A stretch of DNA of 64,000 nt from Lantana camara (Eukaryota > Streptophyta > Magnoliopsida > Lamiales > Verbenaceae): NCBI GenBank assembly GCA_037501455.1, contig CM074865.1, positions 9,125,001-9,189,000 of the forward strand, given 5' to 3'. The translations under genes and the position numbers were made by a program. Every line of letters starts with the position of its first letter. Position 1 is the stretch's first letter. The notes under the pieces are model-generated. The model was not told the origin of the DNA. It ran no database searches and was given only the letters and a program-made list of their open reading frames with translations. Positions 1-11,186 of this stretch are shown here, piece after piece.

Positions 1-1442
1 TGAACGACCCCAATATGGTAGAAAGGGTGATATAGACTAAAGGAAAAGTTCTCTTTAATCAGACATCAATATCCACGGCCTAAAAAGCCAGTAAGTGGAA
101 GAAAGAAAAAGGAAAAGTCCCCAATCTAAGGTTCAGAAATAGAAAGTCAAATCCAACAATGGTAAAGTGTTTCTATTTCGGTGTTAACGGGTATTAGAGA
201 AAGAAATTATCCAAAATACTTAGTCTGTCTATTTGTTACGCCGTTTAGATAAGATATGAAGATATCTTACTCGTTGAAAATATGTTTAGTTGAAAATTCA
301 CCGGACTCCTGGTGTGTGAACTTGAGATCAACTAATCATATTTGCAAGTCGTTGAGAAGATTCAAACTAACCAAAAAGTTTGAAAAACGGCTAACACACA
401 ACTACTGCTCGGGGATAATACAAGTGTAATTGTATTAGCAGTAAGGACTATAAAGTCATATTTTGGCAATAGGGTTTTATATTACGGGTGTTGTAACGCC
501 CCGATTTTCAGACAGTCAGGTACGCTCGACATGTGTGGGTTTCGAGCGTTAGGATTTTATTTTATTAATTTTGTTTAATTAATTTAAACGTGTTATATTA
601 ATTCTTATAAATTGTTTTCAACATGATTACGTGGAAATTGTATGAAATTCATTTCATTTTGAGAATTCATGTATAAATGGAATTTAATTGTTACATGAAT
701 TAATTGTCCAATTTGTATTAATTGCATAATTGTTCAAATACATAAAATAGAGGACCAAATTGCAAGAAAAAAATCTTGGGGACTAAATTGATCAATTTGT
801 AAACCTTAGATCCTCAATTGCATAACTTATAGAACTTTAAGGATTTAATCATAAATATTGCTTATTTTCCCCAAATATAACGATATATGCATCTCTTCCT
901 TGCTCTTCATTTCATTTCATCAAGAATCATCATCCATTCTCTCTTCTCTCTACCGAGTCAACATATTATAAACGCAAAGGAAGATTTCATCAAATTCATC
1001 AACTCTTTCCAAGGAAATTAGGAGTTTTGGAGCTTGATCATCTTCCTCATCTCTTTTCTCCATTTCTTTAGCTCAAGGTTGGTATTTGCATGAATTCATG
1101 ATTCTTGATCATATTTGAAATAGCTAGGGTTTGATAATTATGTACTAGATGGGTTAATTGGAGATGGAAGCATGATTATGTGATCATATCTTGAATTATG
1201 GCATGAATTGGAGCATGAATTCTTGAGTATTTGGCTTGAATGATCAAGTTTGATCATGAACTTGGAAGCTTGGATTCTTGATAATATTTCATGATTTATA
1301 TGTCTAAGTGTTATATTATCATCTTTTGAACATGTATGCATCATATTTCCAGAAATTAATAGTTTGTTGATCAAATTGGAATTCTTGTTGCTTTGTTGAT
1401 CATTCCCGAGAGCCTCCCCTGTTTTGATAAGTTGCAGAAACA

Positions 1443-1670
1443 GGGAACGACTGTTCCCAGCCTCAAGGCATTGTGGGAACGGGCGTTCCCACCTTTTCAA
1501 ATGAAATAGGCGGCCGAGACTGGGAACGGTCGTTCCCATTTTGGCCTGTGTGCCGAAAGGGCCGTTCCCAGCTTCAGCGCATTTTAAAATTGGAAAATCG
1601 TTGGCACGTTTTGGGGATTTATGGGAACGACCGTTCCCATTTACAAAGGGGGTCCGGAACGGCCGTTCCC
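1443..1670. repeat. Cluster of six GC-rich palindromes in LTR A1
   Basis: Six copies of a 15- to 16-bp palindrome approximating GGGAACGGCCGTTCCC start at 1443, 1475, 1522, 1555 (degraded left arm), 1623 and 1656. They are spaced about 30 to 70 bp apart and most differ only at the centre. Equivalent clusters occupy the same region of A2 (50036..50238) and A3 (59002..59204). Confidence 0.9.
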
Positions 1671-2167
1671 ACCTGACTTGCAGAACAAAAGTTTCTGCAT
1701 AAAATTACGAAAATAACCCCTCGATCCGACGACTTCTTTGACCTCGAATTGCTATTATTTGATCCAATATGTACTGAAATAACATGTTATCATGCTACAT
1801 TGTTTATTGCTCGATGTCTCGTACTTGATCACGCCGTGCGTCCTTATATGGAATAATATGCTTGAATTGTGGTCTCACGCACGTACATTGTCCCGTCTCT
1901 TGTCCAGTTATTCTCCAGGGCGGAGATTGTGGATCATGAGCACGTTCACGCATTCACGAGTCGTGTGTCACCTGTCAAGTGAGGTTTAATTCTAGTTATA
2001 TATAACCTGTATAACCTTTACGTGATTTTTGGCCAAAGGTATTTATATTTATAATTTCATGAAATCACTTATCATTTCAAGTTATGTTATTGTTCATGAA
2101 TCAAGCAAGTAAGTTATGTTAGTGTTCATGAATCAAGCAAGTCATGTTCATGAAAGCAAGTAAACGA

Positions 2168-2363
2168 GTTCTCCTGGCCAGGTCCTCCTTAGTGAGGGCG
2201 ATGGGCTGGTCTTCGGGCTGGTGGTTGTCCGTCCAACCACAGGAAGAACAAAGCCCTATCGTGTACATGCGTTCTCCTGGCCAGGCTCTCCTTAGTGAGG
2301 GCGCTGGGCTGGTCTTAGAGCTGGTGGTTGTCCGTCCAACCACAGGAGGAACAAAACCCTATC
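2168..2363 (+). repeat. Two-unit 103-bp tandem duplication in LTR A1
   Basis: The block beginning GTTCTCCTGGCCAGG at 2168 is repeated from 2271, with a few substitutions. Both units carry TTAGTGAGGGCG, GGTTGTCCGTCCAACCACAGG and AACAAARCCCTATC. I do not see the duplication in the A2 or A3 copies, so it looks private to A1. Confidence 0.85.
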
Positions 2364-3168
2364 ATGAGCCAAAGGAGACTGGGGATGAATCCGGCACCAC
2401 GGGTTGTCCTCGGGTTATTGCATGATTTTCATTCCATGAATGTGTTACATGATTACACTATCGCACGATTGCACGATAATTGAATTGCATGATCACCTAA
2501 TGATTAACAAGCAAGCAAGCATGTTCATGTTCAATTGGAGTTAGGTTGGAGACCGGCCTCACTCGCCGGAGCCATGTATCGATTGCATGAAAAGAACAAG
2601 TATTTAATATTGATAGTTGTATTCTCGGGCGAAGCTATATTATTATTGAACTTGTATATTTATCTTTTATAAATCTTTACCCGAGAATATGACTTGCATG
2701 TTATCTGCGCTAATATGTATATAAACCCCTCACTCGGTCTTCAAAGACTGACGCCTCCACCTTTCAGGTTATTGCAGGTGCACGCTAGGCGGGAGTCGAG
2801 TCGAGTCGAGTCCAGTTCATGTAGTCGTGTCATTCGTGGTTCGTGTATTTAATTATTATTGTTAATTATGGAATTGTAGTTATTGTTATTGTTTAATTGA
2901 AGATGATAATGTATTGATATGTAACTTTAGAATATATCTTATTTGAAAAATGAGAAATGTCATGATTGGATAAATGGAAATATTTGATAGAAATTAGTTT
3001 ATGCTTCCGCTTTATTTTGTTGCATGTATTAGTAATCCCGCCTAGCTTGTCGTGTATTGCATTGTCACCCGTTCGCTATAGGTTGGTTCATGTACAGATT
3101 GGTCGTTTCGTGTGTGGATTGACCTATAGTGCGGGGGTGTGGCACCTCCACGTGTCCGGGGTGCTACA

Positions 3169-5854
3169 GGTGCAGTATAAACAAAAATTTAATTTATGTG
3201 AGTTATTTGATAACTAATAGTTTAACTGTTTGTTTTGAACAAAAGTTTACCGCTAAGCAAAATAAAAGGTTTATTTGCTCTGGCACAATAAAAGATGGTC
3301 TTTTATACCTCAATGAAAACCCTAATTCAAGTTTAACATTTAGAAGCTTGACTTACCATCTAAGAGGAAAAACTTCTACGTGGCACTTATCTATTGGTCA
3401 ATTGAATCTGAATAGGATCCAAAGACTGATTGTTGAGTCCTATTGACTTGAAAATAGTATCAATCTACGAATCCTATTTAGAAGGTTAAAATGACCAAAA
3501 AGAAGCTTTTTGGAGACAAAGGGTGTTAAGCCATGAACTTGCTTGAGTTGGTTCATACAAACGTATGATATTATGAATGTTCAAGCAAGAGAAAGTTTTT
3601 GCGTACTTCATCATTCATTTGAATGAATACTCTAGATACATATAAGTTTATTTGATGAGATTTAAGTCTGTAATTTTGAAGAGTTCAAAGAATATAAGAC
3701 TGAAGTCAAAAAATCAAATTAGAAAACATATCAAGGCACTTCGATTAGATCGAAGTAGTGATAAGTATCTATGTTCACAGTTAAATAGAATTTCTCAAAT
3801 GAGATTAGATCTCAATTATCTGTATGAGATACGTCTTAGCAAAGATGTATTACAGAAAAGAGAAATAGAACTCTGATAATGATGGTAAGATTCATGAAGA
3901 GTCATGCTACCCTACGAAGTTCGTTTTGGGGTCTTGCGCTCAAAACAACAAATACGTTGAACCTAGTTCTATCAGAGTCAGTTCCTAAAATACTCATGGA
4001 TCTGTATCTCGGATGAAAACCATGTATCTCTTATCTTCAGATGTGAGATAGCCTGGTCCACGTGTTAAGGATGGAACCTGACGAGTTAGAACAAATAACA
4101 AAGGTTTACTTGTTCTAAGGTTATCCTAGAAGAACGAGTGGTGGTATATTTTGTAATTTGAGAAATCACAAAAGATGTTTGTGAATATTTCAAAGATAAT
4201 TACATAGGTAACTACAAAGGGTGGAAGCAAAGTAGTATTAAAAGAAATAACAGTATTAGATATTGATTTCCGTAAACCCGTGATAACTGAAAATGTGTTA
4301 GATACATGTGATGTACCAAATACAATATGTGATGTAAAGACGTGTACACGAGAGCATCATTGTAGTGGGAGGATTGTCAGAAAGCCTGACAGGGTACCTA
4401 GGATTAACCCAAGAGTTTGAATCTAACGTATCTGATCCTATCACGTGTAATGAAGCTGTGGATGATATAGACGCTGACCGTTTGGTCAAAAGCCATGTAA
4501 TCTAAGTTAGAATCTCTGTATTCTAACAAAGTCTTGAGCTTGTAGAGGCGCCTGAAGGCATTAAACCCATTAGATACAATTGGGTTCTACAAGAAAATAA
4601 AAGGAAAGAATGGACGAAAAAGTATAGACTTTAGAGCAACTTATGGCAAGGGATTTTACCCAGAAAGAAGAAATCATTTATGAGGTCTTCTCGCCTATAG
4701 CAATGCTCAAATCCATTATCCTCTCCATTTTATCTCATTGTCAATTATGAGATTAGATAAATGGATGTAAAGACTATGTTCTTGAACTGACAATTTCAAG
4801 AAGAAGAAATACATGGTACAACCTGAAAGGCTTCATAGCCAGAAATCAGGTGCATATAATGCAAGCTTAATAGATCGATTTATGATCTTAAGCAAGCGTC
4901 TAGATTATGGAGCATCAGAATTATAAGGCAATTTAGATTCTTTGGATTTGTATAGTTTCCTGATGAACCATGAGTGTACAAAATGACATCATGATAGCGT
5001 TGTAACATTTTCACTTTGTACGTAATTAATATTCTGCTCATTGGCAATGATGCAAGAATTTTGTCAATGGTTAAGATTCGGACGTCAAATCATTTTGACA
5101 AGAAAAGACCTATGTGAGACCGATGTTATTCCAAAGGATCAGACTTTTGTCGTGATCATAGGAATGAGGAGATTGGTTTATCACAAGAAGCATATATGGA
5201 TAAGATGCTGGTAAGGTATAATATGACAAATTCCAAGAAAGGTTCATTACCTTTTAGATATGGAATTTATCTATCTCGAGATCAGTGTCCTGAGACAACT
5301 GAAGAGATAGAAGACATGATTAGAGTTCCGCAGCGGAAGCTTTATGTATGTTATATTATGTACAAGGCCAGCTGTCTATTATGAAATAGGTCTAAGTCAG
5401 CAGATATTAGTCAAACCCTAGAATATGATACTAGGTAGTAGTGAAAGCATATATTGGAGTACTTGAGAAGGACTTGAGATTATATGCTTGTCTACCACAG
5501 TGGTGAGCTCATTTCAATAAAAGTACACAGATTCAGATTTACAATCTGATTTGTATTCTAGATGTTTGACATTAGAATATGTGTTTACTCTAGAAAGAGC
5601 AACCGTTAATTGGAGAATGTTAAGCAGACTTGTATTGCTTACACTGCCATGGAAGTCAAATACATGGTAGCTTGAGAAGCAACCAGTTAAATGTATTGGA
5701 TTCATGATTTCCTAGTTATTGGCTCTGAGAAACATCTGATAGATTCCTTCACCAAGGTATTGGCGTAAAAGAGTGCAAGACGAGTTTTGACACTCATGTG
5801 AAAGGAATAAGACTTAGATGTATAGTCAAATTGAATTTAGGGCAAGTGGGAGAT
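3169..5854 (+). pseudogene. Degenerate copia pol (integrase, RT, RNase H remnants)
   Basis: Broken frames still match copia domains in order. Around 3250..3300 is a pre-integrase-like stretch with ICSGTIKDGLLYL. Around 3470..3790 are integrase remnants, including LEG-NDQK, EEFKEYKTEVK and IKALRLDRSSDKYL. At 4540..4800 are RT remnants (EGIKPIRYNWV, MDVKTMFLN). Near 5010..5060 is LYVINILLIGND, where copia RT normally has the YVDD active site, here lost. At 5196..5330 lies the stretch MDKMLVRYNMTNSKKGSLPF. RNase H remnants follow at 5520..5720 (TDSDFQSD and onward). No frame is open across any domain, so the gene is dead. Confidence 0.8.
5839..5854 (+). other. Polypurine tract before the copia 3' LTR
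   Basis: AGGGCAAGTGGGAGAT lies directly upstream of the TGTTGGGAA start of the 3' LTR. This is the usual form of the copia plus-strand primer and fixes 5855 as the LTR start. Confidence 0.75.
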
Positions 5855-6966
5855 TGTTGGGAATAGTGCCCTGAAAATTCAATTTGTTGAATTAATTAAA
5901 CTTAATTTACAGCGAGTTGTGAGTATTTCACATATTAATAATTAATGACGTGTGGTGGTATTCTCATATGAAATGTGTTTCATAGGAAAAGACTTTGAAT
6001 ACCGAAATCACGTGTCATTAAAGTTCTAGTCGGTAAGATAAGAATATGTTCTTATCAAGACTATAACGTGGTTATATAAGATGATTAGTCTTTCGTCATA
6101 GGGAATGGTGATTCCAATTATAACACGTTGATGATTTTCAATAGGATTGGAAACATCGAACTGGACCACTGAGATTATTTATTTTATACTGCTATCTAAA
6201 ATGAATAAAATCTCAGGAAGCATTGTACTCTTAATCCTGATAATATTTCGGCTTTAGGCATGTAGTGTTAGTCACTGTAACATACTCGAAGTGAGGTCTC
6301 GGTAACGGGTGGCCAAAATACTTTGTATGATTCGGTGACAACATGAAATGTGCTAAAGAGTTATATTGATCGAGGAATCTGTGGTCTTGCTGGAAGGAAA
6401 AAGATATCCTTGAAATAGATTTGCAAAAGTTCGAATTAAGACTTTGGCCAAAGCACTTCGCGTGATAACGTCACCGAAGTTGTATGTTGAATGTGTTTCA
6501 CATACAGAGAATTTGAACTTAAGGCGAATCAATAAATTTCAAATTAGAGATGAAAAATAAATGATAATAGTTGTAATTTATTTTTCATGGATATCTACAC
6601 GGAGGAGTAAAATGCGAAATTATTCTAGATCGAGAAATTCGTGAATAATTTAATTAATTTTAGAGTGCAACAATGTTTATTTAGTAGAATTAAATATTGT
6701 TAAACGGTAATTAATTATTATCATGGGATGATAATATATTAATTCGTTTGGAGTTAAAATTAATTAGTCCTGCAGGTCCCCCTACAAGCCCCAGTTAAAA
6801 ACCCGAAGAGAAAATATTAAAAGGAGAAAGAGAAATGATTTTTCAAAGTGTTTGAAAATAGCCAAGGGATTTATTTGAAGAAAATAAATCAAGTTCCAAA
6901 GAGTTGGAAATGCCCGAAATTTTATTTTGGAGAAAATAAAATTTTAATTTTTTTTAAAAAATCGGT

Positions 6967-6990
6967 GCTGACGTGGCATGCCACGTCAGC
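6967..6990. repeat. Perfect 24-bp palindrome with TGACGTGG half-sites
   Basis: The half-site GCTGACGTGGCA is followed at once by its exact reverse complement. It sits upstream of the LTR TATA box in a stretch with further ACGTG cores (for example CCACGTGTG and GACACGTGG, 7032..7055). A copy with mismatches is present in C2 near 48398..48421. Confidence 0.9.
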
Positions 6991-7450
6991 AAGGTGGGCC
7001 CAGGTGGCGCTGACTGGGCGGCTGTGTGGCACGCCACGTGTGTGACACGTGGACGGCCCAGATCGCGCCACGTCATCACAAAGCAACGGCCCAGATTTAT
7101 CTGGACCGGGTCGGTCAACAGGTCGGATTACCCGGTCAAACGGGTCAGAGAACCGGGTTAATGGGCCGGGTCTCAGATAGGGTCAGCCGGGTCCGGTTCC
7201 GGGTCGGACCAGACCCGGACACGTGGCCGAATGAGAATCAGCCAAGTCAGCCCCAAACCCTAGCCGAGAGTACATTACACGTGCCGCCTTTGGGCGGCAC
7301 GTGTGGGCGTGTGCATTCTCCGATGGGCGCGTGCTCGGCGGTGTTGGATTCGTGACGACGAGACCTTGAACGTGGCCACCTCGGTTTTTGTGTCCAAGTT
7401 GGCTACGCAAGTGGAGATGTGAAATGACCGTTTTGCCCTCCGTTTTATGC

Positions 7451-7459
7451 CTATAAATA
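7451..7459 (+). promoter_or_regulatory. TATA box of LTR C1
   Basis: CTATAAATA occurs here and at the same LTR position in C2 (about 48901) and C3 (about 62790). The conservation supports a real core promoter. In C1 an inserted element begins about 10 bp downstream. Confidence 0.65.
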
Positions 7460-7469
7460 GGCTGATCCC

Positions 7470-7628
7470 TATGATGCACAGACACGGACACGACACGACA
7501 CGGATACGGCGACACGGGATTTTTCTTAAATTTCCCACGTGAGGAGTGTCGGACACGGTGTCCGACACGAGTGTCCGACACGACACGACACGGCAAAATG
7601 ATATTTTTAGAAGTGTCCGTGCATCATA
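7470..7628. mobile_element. Small non-autonomous TIR element (MITE-like)
   Basis: It starts TATGATGCAC and ends GTGCATCATA, with GACAC/GTGTC-rich arms. The host sequence GGCTGATCCC is found at 7460..7469 and again at 7629..7638. Because flank and TIR share bases, the duplication could be read as 8 to 13 bp. Mutator-like (9-bp) and hAT-like (8-bp) readings are both possible; I favour Mutator-like because of the GACAC-rich termini. The insertion is absent from C2 and C3. Confidence 0.75.
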
Positions 7629-8238
7629 GGCTGATCCCCTTGCCATTTTTCTCATTCAATTTTGGGAGAGGTTTTGGCTAGTTCTTAGCTTTGAAACCAT
7701 ATCCCATTTTCTCCTAGTTAATTCCGATTTATTTTGGAATTAATTTTAATTATGTGTTTATATAAAACGCCTAATTTCGGGAGATTAAACCCTGAAAAGG
7801 GTTTCCTAGTTTAAAGTTTTATTTTCTCTAAGTATTTGGAGAAATACTTTCGGAGCCCACTCCGAGGGTGTCCCTGGGGTTATTACAGGGAAGCTCTGCC
7901 GGTTTCACGAGGAGATCGGGTATCGGATTCTCGGGAGGTGAATTCGGGAGCTGGAAAAATGCCGTTAGATAGCCATGTTTGCAGTACGGTAATATTTTAC
8001 AGTTGTTTTAGTTTAAGCATGATAAATTATGTGCTCTTAAGTGTTAATTGGATGTTAGATATTTATCTGCTTAAGTGATTTAAAATTTATTATCAATTGC
8101 ATGTATATACTTGAGTAGATCCGGTTAAGTCTTCCGCTTTGTATTAAAATGTTTTAGAAATATTTTAATACTTGTATTATAATAAAAATTTTAAAATGTG
8201 GTCACGAACCGCTACTGTTCTGGGCCCGCCTCCCAGCA

Positions 8239-9870
8239 AAATTTGATGACACATGTTTATATAAAATGAAAATTAGAGAAAATATACGAAGGAACATTTA
8301 ATTTTTCCGTACCCAGAAAGAAGGACATGATTTGCCATAGATTATCCTCTTAAATTTTGTGAGATTAGTTTTCTAAAAAATTCCTTATAAAATTATCCGT
8401 ATTTAACAAGAAATTCAATATATATATATATATATATATCCCTCCAATTTCATCAAGTGGTCATGTTAGAGACATAAACAGTCATGGATAATTATGAGAT
8501 GAGATCCTTCTGAATGAGCTAAGAAAATGCCTAGAATTCTTATTTATTTTCTTTTGTTTTCCTAATTGAAGAAATAATTGGAAAATAAAATAGCAAGTAC
8601 AAAAATGAGTAATAACCCCCGGTAGAGACTGACAACGTTAGTCTTTATTTAATTATTAAAGATATATTATATATTCTCCTCAAAATTAAAATATATATAA
8701 TAAAAATAAAATTTATCAACCCTAACTGAAAACGGGGACTTCAAACGGAACACAAAAGCCAGGGATTAATTTGCAATAAACGAAAGTACGGGGACTAAAT
8801 TGTAATTAGGCCTAAAGTGAGAATAGTCCGATGTAATTCGCCCATATTTTATAGGTTTAGTTTATATATTTTATTCTAGTTTATATATAATAAATTGCGA
8901 TTAGTGGGAATTATATAAATCGCTAAGATAGAATAACGCTTTTTATCTATAACAATTGCATTTCTAAACTTCAAATATAAAATCTTTTAGCAACCCTTGG
9001 TCGAGTGTCTTTTTAGTTAACAGAGTGTGATATTCGATGCTTAGAGAGAGGTCGATCGAGAGTATATTATTGATAACCTAGAAGGAGGTTCCTTCAGCAA
9101 AGTGTCGTAACTCGTAAGCGAGTTCCAAATGATACTATAAAAATACTCGAGACACATAAACTTTTCTATAGAAGCTTTTCAACAAGGTCTTACTAATTCT
9201 AAACTCTTGTTGACAGCCACTTAGGTAATTCCTCCCTATCAATAGTGCCTTCATTTTTAGAAACCCGAATATAATAAAATATTCAATTAAATTAATATAT
9301 TATAGCGCCAAACAACTAATCTAGATCGTCGGTTATTAGATAATATGTTTTCGCCTTACTCACCCCCAAAAGCTAACTGTTGAGGAGAGGTTTGCCAAGC
9401 CATTATATATTGAACACCACATCTTTTATAATTTGATGTGGGACATTTAACATCGGTAACACCAAATCATTCATAATCGGATCGACCATTTTTACCTAGC
9501 AAAGAAACAAATGCAGTGCACATGGAAAAATCAAATCAAAATGGTAATTGGAGATGTGAAATTACAGCAACAAGGGGGGGAATCTTGTAATTTAATGTAA
9601 AAAGGTTTTAACTTTTTACAGTGTGGGAAGAAAAGAGATTGGGCAATAGCCAATAGCTCGTCATGTTACGTTGTCTGTTTGCTGTTAATGGAGTGTGTTA
9701 GGAGGTTCTGCAAGCGCAGAAGGGCAGGCCCCCTTCCCATGCAAATGCTTTTCATTCTTACCCTGCACTCAATAACATTTCTTTCCTTCTTTATCTATCT
9801 CCTGCTCCTGCTGCTGCTTCGGGACTTGCTAAAGGAACACCACACCTTCTACACTGTTACCGGGTCTCGT
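8239..9870. other. AT-rich intergenic DNA
   Basis: I see no supportable gene here. It contains an (AT)n run at 8419..8439. The open frame at 9679..9939 has no recognised motif and leads straight into a repeat, so I do not call it a gene. Confidence 0.6.
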
Positions 9871-10486
9871 CATTTATTGTTGCGTCTCATCTTTGATTTC
9901 ACTTACATACACGCGTTAAACATAGTAATAGTCGGTTGAGATTAAGGGAGATAAAGAAGTATGATAGGAAAAGAACCAAATGTTCTTTCATTTGATCTTT
10001 GTCGTCTTCCGTCACATTCGACATGGGTTGAATGAGTGAAATAAGAGATGAAATGTGTAACTTAAAAGAGTAAATTTAATGTCTGAACAACTTATCTAAT
10101 TTTTTAAGGAAAAAACATTATTTATAAATGTATATTTTAGTGAGACGATATTAGAATATATTATTGGAGGTTCTAAGTCATTTATTGTTACGTTTCTTCT
10201 CCTATTTCACTTACATACACACACTAAATATAATGATAGTCGGTTAAGATTAAAGGAGATAAAGAAGTATGAATATCTACCGCTTTCTGTCACATTTGAC
10301 ATACATGGGTTGAATGAGTAAAATAAAAGATAAAACACGTAGTTTGAATAGTAAATCCAATGTCCAAACGACTTGTTTTTTTTTAAGCGAAGAACACTAT
10401 TTATAAATGAACATGTTAGTGAGATGATATTAGGATACGTCGAAGGTTCTAAATATTTAATATTTCAGATAAAGAAGTATGAATAT
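9871..10486. repeat. Old diverged tandem repeat, period about 308 bp
   Basis: CATTTATTGTTRCGTYTC begins at 9871 and again at 10179. Both are followed by the same ordered landmarks: TTTCACTTACATACAC, then GTCGGTTRAGATTAA, then GAGATAAAGAAGTATG. The units differ by many substitutions, unlike the perfect duplication nested in the second unit. Confidence 0.75.
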
Positions 10487-10680
10487 CTACCGCTTTCTGT
10501 CACATTTGACATACATGGGTTGAATGAGTAAAATAAAAGATAAAACACGTAGTTTGAATAGTAAATCCAATGTCCAAACGACTTGTTTTTTTTTAAGCGA
10601 AGAACACTATTTATAAATGAACATGTTAGTGAGATGATATTAGGATACGTCGAAGGTTCTAAATATTTAATATTTCAGAT
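10261..10680. repeat. Perfect 210-bp tandem duplication
   Basis: Positions 10261..10470 and 10471..10680 are identical on line-by-line reading. Each unit runs from AAAGAAGTATGAATATC to TATTTCAGAT. No difference was found, so the duplication is very recent or the assembly is wrong here. Confidence 0.95.
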
Positions 10681-11031
10681 ACGCCTCTTCCCGTGTAGAT
10701 GAATTTGCAGGTGTATGTAGATCCCAATGGATGAACCTCTCTTTCCTCGGATATTGATCGAGTTAATTAAATAACTTAGTTTTATAAAGAAAAAATTTTC
10801 AATTTCTCGTATTTGGACCGGTCAAATTTAGATAACTAGGTTTATAAGTTGGCAAATTCAAGCTAAATCAGTAAAATTATGAAACATAATATAATATAGA
10901 AATTTTTACTATAAATATAGGGCAAAACTATACTATTGCAAAATGAAAATAGAAAGTAATATGGGGAAAAAAATCTCTTTTTTTTTTTTTCGTTTGTTAA
11001 TGGCACAATAATTCAAACAAATTCAGTTCAA
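10681..11031. other. Intergenic DNA, no gene seen
   Basis: Only AT-rich sequence and a poly-T stretch around 10978..10990 are visible. Confidence 0.6.
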
Positions 11032-11046
11032 CTAAATTTCACATTC

Positions 11047-11157
11047 TCTAAAATAGAGGTTTGTCCAAGTGGTTAAATGATTATTTCTCCAACACAATGA
11101 TCCAAGTTCGAATCTCTTTGGCAGAACGTGTGTTCAAAAAAAAAAAAGAAAAAAAAG
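11047..11157 (+). mobile_element. tRNA-derived SINE with 15-bp target duplication
   Basis: It has a pol III A-box-like GGTTTGTCCAAGTGG, a B-box-like AGTTCGAATCT about 40 bp on, and an A-rich tail. The 15-mer CTAAATTTCACATTC is found exactly at 11032..11046 and 11158..11172. The head resembles a class II tRNA (Ser/Leu type). It cannot be a functional tRNA, because no acceptor stem closes. Confidence 0.85.
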
Positions 11158-11186
11158 CTAAATTTCACATTCCTAGGTATGGAAAG

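Larger units (their letters stand above)
492..3168 (+). mobile_element. Solo LTR, family A copy 1 (A1)
   Basis: It begins TGTAACGCCCCG and ends GGGGTGCTACA, the mirrored TG...CA ends of an LTR. The flanking 5-mers are GGTGT on the left and GGTGC on the right, a duplication with one mismatch. The last ~130 bp match, in reverse complement, the starts of the family A copies at 46611 and 57856. There is no coding sequence or internal second LTR, so it reads as a solo LTR. It interrupts the copia interior. It contains the palindrome cluster 1443..1670 and a 103-bp tandem duplication at 2168..2363. Confidence 0.8.
1..8238 (+). mobile_element. 3' portion of a decayed Ty1/copia retrotransposon
   Basis: Positions 1..491 and 3169..5854 are internal domain and 5855..8238 is the 3' LTR; the 5' LTR would lie left of the window. 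The order pre-integrase region, integrase, RT, RNase H, purine tract, LTR is that of Ty1/copia. All frames are full of stops and shifts, so the copy is old. A family A solo LTR (492..3168) splits the interior and a small TIR element (7470..7628) splits the LTR. Positions 1..491 are assigned to this element only by continuity; I recognise no protein motif there. Confidence 0.8.
5855..8238 (+). mobile_element. 3' LTR of the copia element (family C copy 1, C1)
   Basis: It starts TGTTGGGAATAGTGCCC and ends near CCTCCCAGCA. It aligns along its length with C2 (47257..49491), whose boundaries are fixed by a perfect duplication. Without the inserted 7470..7628 element it is about 2.2 kb, like C2. It carries ACGT-core motifs at 6967..7220 and a promoter-like CCTATAAATAGG around 7450..7461. 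The right boundary is set by alignment to C2 only. Confidence 0.8.

Noticed and set aside
7026..7655. Overlapping open frames on both strands in LTR C1
   Set aside because: They are products of the GC-rich ACGT cluster and the GACAC-rich MITE, cross element boundaries and have no motif.
9679..9939. 86-codon frame with a hydrophobic stretch
   Set aside because: No family recognised, runs into a tandem repeat, and no splice or promoter context supports it.
11047..11157. A tRNA gene from the A- and B-box-like strings
   Set aside because: No closed acceptor or anticodon stem, an A-rich tail and a 15-bp target duplication show a SINE.
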